From assembly GCF_014235185.1 (NCBI RefSeq), contig NZ_CP060131.1, positions 3,541,501-3,605,500 of the forward strand: a stretch of DNA of 64,000 bases, given 5' to 3'. Below, one piece after another: positions 18,244-25,513 of the stretch (position 1 is the stretch's first letter; each line of letters opens with the position of its first letter). A model generated the notes under the pieces. That model was not told the DNA's origin. It saw only the letters and a program-made list of their open reading frames with translations, and did not search any database. The position numbers and the translations under genes were made by a program. This DNA is from Pseudonocardia petroleophila (GTDB lineage: Bacteria; Actinomycetota; Actinomycetes; Mycobacteriales; Pseudonocardiaceae).

Positions 18244-19401
18244 TCAGGCGCGGGCGGCCTTGCCCAGCGCCTGCCGGGCGATGATCACCTGCTGGATCTG
18301 GCTGGTGCCCTCGTAGATCCGGAACAGCCGCGCGTCGCGGTAGAAGCGCTCGACCGGGACCCCGCGGATGTACCCGGCGCCGCCGTGCACCTGCACCGCA
18401 CGGTCGGCCACCCGCCCGACCATCTCCGAGCAGAAGTACTTCGCCGCCGACGGCCCCTGCACCCGGTCGGTGCCGGCGTCGTAGGCGCGGGCGACGTCGA
18501 GGATCAGCGCGCGGCCCGCGTAGTGGTCGGTGACGGAGTCGGCGATCAGCCCCTGGATCAGCTGGAACGACGCGATCGGCTTGCCGCCCTGCTCGCGGGT
18601 CTTCGCGAACTCCACCGACTCGTGCACCAGGCGCCCCGCCATCCCGACGCACAGCGCCGCGATGTGCGCGCGGCCGTGGGCGAGGCACTTCGCGGCGGTC
18701 TGGAACCCGACGTCGAGCCCGTCCTCCCCGCCGACGAGCGCCTCGGCGGGGACCCGGACGTCGTCGAGGTGCACGTCGGAGGTCCAGGTGCCCATCTGGC
18801 CCATCTTGTGGTCGCGCGGGCCGCAGGTCAGGCCGGGGGTGCCGGCGGGGACGAGGAACGTGGAGATCCCGCGGTTGCCGACGGCGTCGGGGTTGGTCCG
18901 GGCGAACACCATGATGACGTCGGCGACGATCGCGTTGGTGATGTAGCGCTTGGAGCCGTTGAGCACCCAGTCGGAGCCGTCGCGGCGCGCGGTGGTGGCG
19001 AGCGTCGACGGGTCGGAGCCGGCGTCGGCCTCGGTGAGCCCGAACGACGCCGTGACCTCGCCGGAGGCCAGCCGCGGCAGCCACGACGCCTTCTGCTCCT
19101 CCGTGCCGCCCTGGATCAGCACCTGCCCGGCGATGCCGTTGTTGGTGCCGAACGCCGAGCGCAGCGCGGGGGTGGTCCAGCCCAGCTCGAACGCGAGCTG
19201 CACCTCCTCGTGCATGGTCAGGCCGAGCCCGCCGTAGGACTCCGGGATCGCGAACCCGTAGAGGCCCATGTCCTTGCAGGCGGCGATGACCGACCCGGGG
19301 ATCTCGTCCTCGGCGTCGATCTGCTCCTCGATCGGCACCACCTCGTTGCGCACGAAGGTGCGCACGGCGGCGAGCACATCGGCCAGGTCACCAGCGTCCA
19401 T
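18244..19401 (-). CDS. Acyl-CoA dehydrogenase
   Basis: A 385-aa flavoprotein of standard ACAD length. Family signatures: SFGLTEADAGSDPS (FAD/substrate site), HGGAGYIRGVPVERFYRDARLF, and IYEGTSQIQQVII, which in many family members holds the catalytic Glu region. An alternative Glu position cannot be settled by eye. The ATG at 19401 follows TAGGTT (19413-19408) by 6 nt. It lies beside a CoA transferase and an O-methyltransferase-like gene, so acyl-CoA catabolism is likely; substrate unknown. Confidence 0.92.
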   Translation of the reverse strand: MDAGDLADVLAAVRTFVRNEVVPIEEQIDAEDEIPGSVIAACKDMGLYGFAIPESYGGLGLTMHEEVQLAFELGWTTPALRSAFGTNNGIAGQVLIQGGTEEQKASWLPRLASGEVTASFGLTEADAGSDPSTLATTARRDGSDWVLNGSKRYITNAIVADVIMVFARTNPDAVGNRGISTFLVPAGTPGLTCGPRDHKMGQMGTWTSDVHLDDVRVPAEALVGGEDGLDVGFQTAAKCLAHGRAHIAALCVGMAGRLVHESVEFAKTREQGGKPIASFQLIQGLIADSVTDHYAGRALILDVARAYDAGTDRVQGPSAAKYFCSEMVGRVADRAVQVHGGAGYIRGVPVERFYRDARLFRIYEGTSQIQQVIIARQALGKAARA

Positions 19402-19449
19402 GGCGGCAACCTACCCGCCGGTACCGCCGCCCGCCCTCGGACGACGCCG

Positions 19450-20615
19450 TCAGACGACGCCGTCGGCGCGCAGTGCGGCGATGTCGGCGTCGGTGACGCC
19501 GAGCTCGCGCAGCACCGCGTCGGTGTGCTCGCCCAGGGCCGGCACGGGGTCGAGGCGCCCGCCGAGCGGGGGCAGCAGGGCCGGGACCGGCCCGCCGGGG
19601 GTGTCGACCTCGCCCCAGCGGCCGCGCGCGGCGAGGTGCGGGTGGGCCAGGACGTCGGAGGTCGTGTTGTAGCGGGAGTTGCCGATGCCCGCGGCGTCGG
19701 CGGCGGACTGGATCGCGGCCAGGTCGGTGCGGGCGCACCAGGCGGCGACGAGGGCGTCGAGCTCCGCGCGGTGCTCGACGCGGCGCCCTGCGGTGGCGTA
19801 CCGCGGGTCCTCGGCGAGGTCCGGGCGGCCGAGGAGGTCGCGGGCGAGGCGGCGCCACTCGGCGTCGTTGGTGGTGCCCAGGACGACGGTGTGGCCGTCG
19901 GCGGTCCCGAACGCCCGTACGGGACGACGGCGGGGGAGCCCATCCCGCGCGGCTGCTGCTCGACGCCGGTGTGGCGGGTGTAGGTCAGCGAGTAGCCCAT
20001 CAGCTCGGTCATGACGTCGAGCATCGCGACGTGCTCGGAGCCGCCGGGCCCGCCCGTCCGACGCCGGAACAGGCCGCCCAGCACGGCGATGGCGGCGTAG
20101 AGGCCGCTGGAGGTGTCGGCGACCGGGGGCCCGGCCTTGGCGGGCGCACCCTCGGTCCCGGTCGTCGAGCACGCCCCGGACTCGGCCTGCACCAGCAGGT
20201 CGTAGGCGCGTTTGTCCGACAGCGGGCCGCCCGGCCCGTACCCGGAGATCTCCACGGCGACCAGGTGCGGGTGCCGCCGCGCGAGCTGGTCGGGCCCGAC
20301 GCCGAGCCGGTCGGTCGCCCCGGGGGCGAGGTTGGAGACCAGCGCGTCGGCGCGGTCGAGCAGGCGGTGCAGCAGGTCGAGGCCGCGGGGGTCCTTGAGG
20401 TCGAGGGTGACCGACTCCTTGCCCCGGTTGACCCAGACGAAGTGCGCGGCCGACCCGCGGGCGACGTCGTCGTAGTGGCGGGCGAAGTCGCCGCCGCGCG
20501 GGTTCTCGACCTTGACCACCCGGGCACCGAGGTCGCCGAGCGTCCGGCTGGCCAGCGGCGCGGACACCGCCTGCTCCAGCGCGACGACGGTGACACCGGT
20601 CAGCGGCCCGGTCAC
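19450..20615 (-). pseudogene. CaiB/BaiF CoA transferase, apparent -1 frameshift
   Basis: A type III CoA transferase (formyl-CoA transferase/racemase superfamily) split over two frames. The N-terminal frame from GTG 20615 carries TGVTVVALEQAVSAPLASR, VKVENPRGGDFAR and AYDLLVQAESG, which contains the catalytic Asp. It is in register up to AVVPYG. The homologous sequence continues one frame away as AFGTADGHTVVLGTTND and runs to the stop at 19450. The switch is at about 19919-19924, where the coding strand reads TACGGGCGTTC; one more G in the run would restore a continuous protein of about 388 aa. Whether this is a real mutation or an assembly error in a G-run cannot be decided here. Its start overlaps the O-methyltransferase stop (GTGA). 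Confidence 0.85.
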
Positions 20616-21256
20616 CGGACCACGGCCAGTGCGAACCCGTCGTGGCCCTTGCTGCCCACGGTCTGGATCACGGTGGCGTCGACGCGCTCCTCGGCGGCGA
20701 GCGCCCGCGCGAACCGCCGGGTGCCGACGACCGCGGCGTCGGTGCTCGCCTCCTCGACGACCCGCCCGCCGCGCACCACGTTGTCGACGACGATCACCCC
20801 GCCGGGCCGCGAGAGCCGCAGCGCGTGCGCGAAGTACTCGGCGTTGGAGGCCTTGTCGGCGTCGACGAACGCCAGGTCGAACGGGCCGGTGAGCCCGGCG
20901 AGCGTGTCGACGGCCGGCCCGACCCGGACGTCGACGGTGTCGGCGAGCCCGGCGCGCGCGATGTTGGCCGCGGCCACCCGCGCGTGGTGCGGGTCGATCT
21001 CGCAGGTCACGACGCTGCCCTCCGGCTGCACCGCGCGGGCCAGCCAGATCGTGGAGTAGCCGCCGAGCGTGCCGACCTCCAGGATCCGCCGCGCCCCGAT
21101 CGCGCGGGCCAGCAGGTGCAGCATCTTGCCCTGGGCGGGCGACACGTCGATCGCCGGCAGCCCGGCCTCGGCGTTGGCCTCCAGCGCCGCGTCGAGGGCG
21201 GGGTCCTCGTCGAGCAGCAGCCCGGTGTAGTAGTCGTCCACGTCGCGCCAGGTCAC
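20612..21256 (-). CDS. SAM-dependent O-methyltransferase (class I, CCoAOMT-like)
   Basis: A 214-aa methyltransferase. Motif I is ILEVGTLGGYSTIWLA (about residues 58-73), the metal-site-like segment is LAFVDADKASNAEYF, and VIVVDNVVRGG follows, as in caffeoyl-CoA/catechol O-methyltransferases. It probably methylates a catechol-type or small acidic substrate using Mg2+. The GTG at 21256 lies 8 nt after TAGGGT (21270-21265). Its stop overlaps the CoA-transferase GTG by 4 nt, implying an operon of three or four genes. Confidence 0.9.
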   Translation of the reverse strand: MTWRDVDDYYTGLLLDEDPALDAALEANAEAGLPAIDVSPAQGKMLHLLARAIGARRILEVGTLGGYSTIWLARAVQPEGSVVTCEIDPHHARVAAANIARAGLADTVDVRVGPAVDTLAGLTGPFDLAFVDADKASNAEYFAHALRLSRPGGVIVVDNVVRGGRVVEEASTDAAVVGTRRFARALAAEERVDATVIQTVGSKGHDGFALAVVR

Positions 21257-21267
21257 GGTCCGCGACC

Positions 21268-21756
21268 CTACGCGGCCTTCTCCCCGGTCGGGGTGACCGC
21301 GAACCAGATGCCGTCGGCGCCGTTCCGACCGGCGTCGGTGAGGCCGCCGGTGTCGTCGACATGGTGGTAGAGCGGCCAGCCGGCGAGCGTCAGCTGGTCG
21401 TCGCCGTCGGGCCGGGCCAGGCGCCCGACCAGCTCCTCGTCGACGCCGAGCAGCTCCGGCTCGGCCCCGTCGGCGACGGTCAGCGGGACCCAGGTCCGGG
21501 TGCACTCGCCGGTGCAGGTCGACGTCGGCGGGTCCGCGGAGTCGGCGTCGGAGCGGTAGAGGAGGTGGCCGTCGGTGTCGGTGGCGACGACGCCGAGCGG
21601 GCCGCTCTGCACGGCGTAGAGGCCGACGCCCCCGGCGTGACCGGAGTGGCCCGCGGGGGGCGCGGCGGGGGCGGGCGCGGCACCGCAGGCCGTCAGCGCG
21701 AGCAGCCCGGCTGCCGCGAGGACACGGGACAGGTGTGGGGGGAGCACGACCGGCAT
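21268..21756 (-). CDS. Secreted lipoprotein with COG4315-type repeats
   Basis: A 162-aa protein with signal peptide MPVVLPPHLSRVLAAAGLLALTAC. The lipobox is LTAC, followed by a short Ala/Pro-rich linker. The mature part has two copies of a short repeat (LGVVATDTDGHLLYRSDADS and LTLAGWPLYHHVDD) with CTGECTRTWVPL between them, typical of the 'secreted repeat of unknown function' lipoproteins. The ATG at 21756 is chosen because it places the signal peptide at the N-terminus; longer frames add an Arg/Pro-rich stretch. Function unknown. Confidence 0.85.
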   Translation of the reverse strand: MPVVLPPHLSRVLAAAGLLALTACGAAPAPAAPPAGHSGHAGGVGLYAVQSGPLGVVATDTDGHLLYRSDADSADPPTSTCTGECTRTWVPLTVADGAEPELLGVDEELVGRLARPDGDDQLTLAGWPLYHHVDDTGGLTDAGRNGADGIWFAVTPTGEKAA

Positions 21757-21839
21757 CCTGCCCCCGGCCCCGCCCCGCGGGCCCCGGGGTGCCGCGCTTG
21801 CTCCGAACGGACGAGGGCGGGACTGGGTACCCTGCTGGG

Positions 21840-22445
21840 GTGGCCGCACCCCAGGAACCGGAGGACCTCCGGGCATCGGACCAGGACCGCCACCGCGTCG
21901 CCGAGCACCTGCACGCGGCCGCCGCCGAGGGCCGGATCACCCTCGACGAGCTGGGCGAACGCCTCGAGGTCCTCTACGCCGCGCGCACCTACGGCGAGCT
22001 GGTGCCGCTGACCCGCGACCTGCCGGTCGAGGTCGTCGGGCGGCCGGTGGAGCGGGCGGCGCCCGCCGGCAGCGCGGGCCCGGCCGTCTCGGTCGCGATC
22101 ATGAGCGGCTGCGAGCGCAAGGGTGAGTGGGTCGTCCCCGCGCGGCACACCGCGGTCGCGCTGATGGGCGGCGTGGAGCTGGACCTGCGGCACGCCCGGT
22201 TCGCCGGGGACGACATCACGATCACGGCGGTCGCGATCATGGGCGGCATCGACATCACGGTGCCCGACCACCTGGACGTCGAGGTCGACGGGTTCGGGCT
22301 GATGGGCGGGTTCGCCGGGCACGCCATCGGGGCCCGGTCGGGCGGGCCCCGCGTGCGGATCGTCGGCCTCGCGCTGATGGGCGGCGTGGACGTCAAGCGG
22401 GCGAAGCCGGAGATCGACGGCGGCGGCAAGGAGCTGACCACCTAG
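21840..22445 (+). CDS. DUF1707 protein with LiaF-like C-terminal domain
   Basis: A 201-aa protein. Residues about 9-60 form a DUF1707 domain ([35 protein letters not shown]), common in actinobacterial envelope-stress proteins. The rest is a right-handed beta repeat with the recurring motif hALMGGV/hAIMGGI, as in the cell-wall-active antibiotics response (LiaF) domain. No membrane helix is evident. The GTG at 21840 lies 6 nt after TACCCT (21828-21833). Probably regulatory at the membrane; exact role unknown. Confidence 0.88.
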   Translation: MAAPQEPEDLRASDQDRHRVAEHLHAAAAEGRITLDELGERLEVLYAARTYGELVPLTRDLPVEVVGRPVERAAPAGSAGPAVSVAIMSGCERKGEWVVPARHTAVALMGGVELDLRHARFAGDDITITAVAIMGGIDITVPDHLDVEVDGFGLMGGFAGHAIGARSGGPRVRIVGLALMGGVDVKRAKPEIDGGGKELTT

Positions 22446-22455
22446 GGTCGGGTGC

Positions 22456-23241
22456 GTGGACTACGACCGCTTCCCCGCCCTGCGAGTCGAGCGGCCCGAG
22501 GAGTCGATCCTGGAGATCGTGCTCGACGGCCCCAACCTCAACGCCGTCGGCGCCGACGCGCACGCGCAGCTCGCCGACATCTGGCCCGCGATCGACCGCG
22601 ACGAGTCCGTCCGCGTCGTGGTGATCCGCGGGGCCGGCCGCGGCTTCTCCGCGGGAGGGTCGTTCGACCTGATCGAGTCGATGGTCGACGACCCGGCGGT
22701 CCGCACCCGCGTCATGCGTGAGGCCCGCGACCTCGTCTACAACGTGATCAACTGCTCGAAGCCGATCGTGTCGGCGATCCACGGCCCCGCCGTCGGGGCC
22801 GGGCTGGCGGTCGCGATGCTCGCCGACATCTCCGTCGCCGGGCGCACCGCGAAGATCGTCGACGGGCACACGCGGCTCGGCGTCGCGGCCGGCGACCACG
22901 CCGTCATCAACTGGCCGCTGCTGTGCGGCATGGCCAAGGCCAAGTACTACCTGCTCACCTGCGACGTCCTCACCGGCGAGGAGGCGGAGCGGATCGGCCT
23001 GGTCTCCGTCTGCGTCGACGACGACCAGGTGCACGACAAGGCGATGGAGGTGGCCCGGAAGCTCGCCGCCGGGTCCCCGAGCGCGGTGCAGTTCACCAAG
23101 CAGGCGCTGAACAACTGGTACCGGGCCGCAGGCCCGTCCTTCGACGCGTCGCTGGCCCTGGAGTTCTACGGCTTCGGGCTCGACGACGTGCGCGAGGGCG
23201 TGGCGGCCCACCGGGAGAAGCGGGCGCCCCGGTTCGGCTGA
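22456..23241 (+). CDS. Enoyl-CoA hydratase/isomerase family protein lacking the usual Glu pair
   Basis: A 261-aa crotonase-fold protein. The oxyanion-hole segments [10 protein letters not shown] and [17 protein letters not shown] are present. Where classical hydratases have the two catalytic glutamates (around QPEIxLG and the next helix), this one has [19 protein letters not shown] and [11 protein letters not shown], with no Glu. It is therefore probably not a simple 2-enoyl-CoA hydratase; isomerase, hydrolase or another crotonase activity is possible. The -10-like TAGGGT (22443-22448) overlaps the DUF1707 stop, giving a 7-nt gap to GTG. Confidence 0.88.
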   Translation: MDYDRFPALRVERPEESILEIVLDGPNLNAVGADAHAQLADIWPAIDRDESVRVVVIRGAGRGFSAGGSFDLIESMVDDPAVRTRVMREARDLVYNVINCSKPIVSAIHGPAVGAGLAVAMLADISVAGRTAKIVDGHTRLGVAAGDHAVINWPLLCGMAKAKYYLLTCDVLTGEEAERIGLVSVCVDDDQVHDKAMEVARKLAAGSPSAVQFTKQALNNWYRAAGPSFDASLALEFYGFGLDDVREGVAAHREKRAPRFG

Positions 23242-23264
23242 GCCGCAGGCACCTGAGGCTCAGC
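23237..23264. terminator. Hairpin between convergent genes
   Basis: GCTGAGCC (23237-23244) pairs perfectly with GGCTCAGC (23257-23264). It spans the stop codons of the crotonase gene and the convergent lipoprotein gene. Confidence 0.55.
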
Positions 23265-23643
23265 AGGCCTCCTCCAGCTTCACCGCCGCGAAGTCGATCC
23301 TCGAGTCGGCGGTGATCGTCTCGCCGGGCGCGATGTTCTGGGCGCAGACGGTCCAGTTGGCGTCGAGCACCTGGTTGCGCCCGGCGCCGGTGGCGTCGGT
23401 GGACGTGGTGACCGCGATGCCGAAGTCGGTGAGGGACTGGACGGCGTTCTGGGCGTCCTGCAGGTTCGCGCCGACGAGATCGGGCATGACCCAGGCCGTG
23501 GCGGCGGGCGCCGACTCGACCGGAGCGGCGGTGACGGCCGGGGCCGCGGAGGGGGGCGGCGCGGCCGGGGCGGGTGCGGGGGAGCCGCAGGCGGCCGCGG
23601 CGGCCAAGAGCAGGGCGAGGACGGGGAGCGATCGGGGAGTCAC
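23260..23643 (-). CDS. Small lipoprotein with PASTA-like domain
   Basis: A 127-aa protein with a signal peptide (MTPRSLPVLALLLAAAAACGS, lipobox AAAC), an Ala/Pro linker to about residue 48, and one PASTA-like module beginning WVMPDLVGANLQDAQNAVQ. PASTA domains bind peptidoglycan or beta-lactam-like ligands in PknB and PBPs, but single-module lipoproteins have no settled role. Cys residues in the mature domain (WTVCAQN and the C-terminal EEAC) may form a disulfide. A GTG start. Confidence 0.8.
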   Translation of the reverse strand: MTPRSLPVLALLLAAAAACGSPAPAPAAPPPSAAPAVTAAPVESAPAATAWVMPDLVGANLQDAQNAVQSLTDFGIAVTTSTDATGAGRNQVLDANWTVCAQNIAPGETITADSRIDFAAVKLEEAC

Positions 23644-23965
23644 GCACCGTCTCCGTCGGCCGGGCCGGCCCCGTTACACCGCCATGATCGCCAGGAGTGG
23701 TCGACGGGTGCCGTCCGTGACACCCCTGCACCACTTCCGGTGATCATGGCGGTGGGGTTCGCCCCGGCCCGCGTCGTGGACGGCGGCGCCGTGCTCGTCT
23801 CCGCGCTGCCGCGGCCCTCTCCCGCTGCGCCGGCGCGAGGGTCTCGGGCCGCACCGTCCGGCGACGACCACCGCCGGGTCGAGGCCGCTGTCACCTGGTC
23901 GGGTACCCGAGTCGTCACCGTCCGTGTGATGTGGCGGGTGGGGGTCTCGGAGGAGGCTCTGCGGT
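23644..23965. other. Divergent intergenic region without a gene (322 bp)
   Basis: No convincing coding sequence. It holds the long inverted repeat at 23678-23753 and, at its right end, the GGAGGAG ribosome-binding site of the NlpC/P60 gene. I looked for ydaO-type and other riboswitch cores, as such leaders precede some actinobacterial NlpC/P60 genes, and saw none. Confidence 0.6.
23678..23753. repeat. Long imperfect inverted repeat (23-bp arms)
   Basis: Arms at 23678-23700 and 23731-23753 match at 20 of 23 positions (cores CCGCCATGATC and GATCATGGCGG) around a 30-nt spacer. It lies between two divergent genes, where a terminator has no purpose, and is less GC-extreme than its surroundings. 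A dispersed palindromic element or a regulator site is more likely. Confidence 0.7.
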
Positions 23966-25450
23966 GTGTCGATCCCGCCCGCATCCCGTGACCGTCGGTA
24001 CCGCGGGCGGCACCGCCGCCGGCAGGCTCCGCCGCTCCCGCTGGTGCGTGCGGCGCTCGGGGCGCTCGTGCTGGCCGCGATCGTCGCCGGGCTGCCGGCG
24101 GCCGTGCCGCCCGGGATCGTGCCGGGGGCGGTGCCGCTGGTCGTGGCCCCGGCCGCGGACCGGGTGGAGGAGATCGCCGCCGTGGCGGTCGACGCGGCGC
24201 TCGCCCAGCTCGGGCTGCCCTACGAGTGGGGCGGCGACGGCCCGGCCGCGGGCGACACCGGCTTCGACTGCTCCGGCCTCACCCACCACGCCTACGCCGT
24301 CGCCGGCATCGGGCTGCCCCGCACGGCCCACACCCAGTACTACGCGGGCCCCGGAGTGCCGCCCGACGCGCCGCTGCAGCCCGGTGACCTGGTGTTCTAC
24401 GGCGTCCCCGAGCGCGTCTACCACGTGGGGCTCTACCTGGGCGACGGGACGATGGTCAACGCGCCGTCGAAGGGGCGGCCGGTGCAGGTCGCCCGCTACC
24501 GCTACCCCGGCGACGAGTACCTGGGCGCCACCCGCCCCGCCGCGCTCGGCGACCCCGCGCTGATCCCGCCGCGGCCCGCTCCGGCACCGGCGCCGATCCC
24601 GGTGCCCGAGGTGTTCGAGGCGCCCCGAGCCGCACTGCCCGACGGGCTGCGCGACCGGCTGCCTGCCGGGGATCCCGGACCGGTCCTCGCGGCGCTCGAC
24701 TCCGCACCCGGGGCGGAGGTCCCGGCCCCGTCCGTCGGCGGCGGGACCCCGGCCGGGGCCCTCCTCGACGACCCGGCCGCCCGGCCGGCGGATGCCGTCG
24801 CGACGCTGCTCGGGGAGGTCACCGCGGTGGCCGCGCCGGTCGCGGGCGTCCCCACCTCGTCGACGGGCCGCGTCCGCGCCGGCGTCGATCCGGCCCTGCC
24901 CGTCGATCCGGTCGCGCCCGGCGCCGTCGCACCCGTCGACCCGACCCTGCCCGTCGACCCGGCCGCATCCGTCGGTCCAGCGGCACCCGGGGGTCCGGCC
25001 GCGGCCGCCGGTCCTGCTGCCGATCCGGCGGCACCCGTCGCCCCGGCCGCGGCCGCCCGCCCCGCAACGGCACCCGGCGGTCCGGCCGCGGCCGCCGGCC
25101 CGGCCGCACCCGGCGGCCCGCCGCCACCCGCCGCCGCACCCCGCACCGAGCCCGACACCGTCGTCGCCACCCGCGACCACCGCGTCGAGCTGGGGCCGGT
25201 CGCCCCCGGCCCGGACGGCCTCCCGTCGGGGGTCGGCCGGGTGGGGACCCTGCTGCGGGTGCCCGCGGAGCTGGTGGCCGCGCTGGAGGTCGGCGACACC
25301 GTCGAGGTCACGGCGGACGGCGTCACCGAGGACCGCCTCGTCGTGGAGATCGGGACGGGGGTCGACGCGGACGAGGTCGCGGGTTCCGGCGCCCCGACGA
25401 CCCTGCTCGCCCCGTCGGAGGACGGCTGGACCCTGGTCCGCCTCGCCTGA
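23966..25450 (+). CDS. Secreted NlpC/P60 peptidoglycan hydrolase with long Pro/Ala tail
   Basis: A 494-aa protein. A basic N-terminus and a hydrophobic segment (about residues 27-48) act as signal/anchor. The NlpC/P60 domain (about 65-190) has catalytic Cys102 in FDCSGLTHHAY, His153 in HVGLYLGDG and Asn165 in MVNAPSKG. Such enzymes cleave D-Glu-mDAP stem-peptide bonds. Residues about 200-395 are a low-complexity Pro/Ala/Val tail with recurring PVDP and GPAA units. The last 95 residues form a compact predicted beta domain (GTLLRVPAELVAALEVGD) I cannot name. The GTG at 23966 is fixed by GGAGGAGG upstream. Confidence 0.9.
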   Translation: MSIPPASRDRRYRGRHRRRQAPPLPLVRAALGALVLAAIVAGLPAAVPPGIVPGAVPLVVAPAADRVEEIAAVAVDAALAQLGLPYEWGGDGPAAGDTGFDCSGLTHHAYAVAGIGLPRTAHTQYYAGPGVPPDAPLQPGDLVFYGVPERVYHVGLYLGDGTMVNAPSKGRPVQVARYRYPGDEYLGATRPAALGDPALIPPRPAPAPAPIPVPEVFEAPRAALPDGLRDRLPAGDPGPVLAALDSAPGAEVPAPSVGGGTPAGALLDDPAARPADAVATLLGEVTAVAAPVAGVPTSSTGRVRAGVDPALPVDPVAPGAVAPVDPTLPVDPAASVGPAAPGGPAAAAGPAADPAAPVAPAAAARPATAPGGPAAAAGPAAPGGPPPPAAAPRTEPDTVVATRDHRVELGPVAPGPDGLPSGVGRVGTLLRVPAELVAALEVGDTVEVTADGVTEDRLVVEIGTGVDADEVAGSGAPTTLLAPSEDGWTLVRLA

Positions 25451-25452
25451 GC

Positions 25453-25513
25453 GCACTCCGGAGCCGTAGTGCTGCCGGGAGGCCCCGGATCCGGCACTAC
25501 GGCTCCGGAGTGC
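25453..25513. repeat. Perfect 20-bp inverted repeat, probable bidirectional terminator
   Basis: GCACTCCGGAGCCGTAGTGC (25453-25472) is exactly inverted at 25494-25513 around a 21-nt loop that can itself fold (CCGGG/CCCGG). It begins 2 nt after the NlpC/P60 stop. Its right arm encodes the last residues and the TAG stop of the convergent NHL gene. Confidence 0.8.

Noticed and set aside
15587..19084. A very long open frame on the minus strand, with similar long frames elsewhere (for example 1070-3457 and 16984-19983)
   Set aside because: In such GC-rich DNA, stop codons are rare in shadow frames. These run antisense or out of frame to well-recognised genes and have Arg/Pro/Gly/Ala-dominated compositions.
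23740..23991. An 83-codon plus-strand frame in the region before the NlpC/P60 gene
   Set aside because: It overlaps the inverted repeat and the ribosome-binding site of the next gene, has no start signal of its own and no recognisable protein features.
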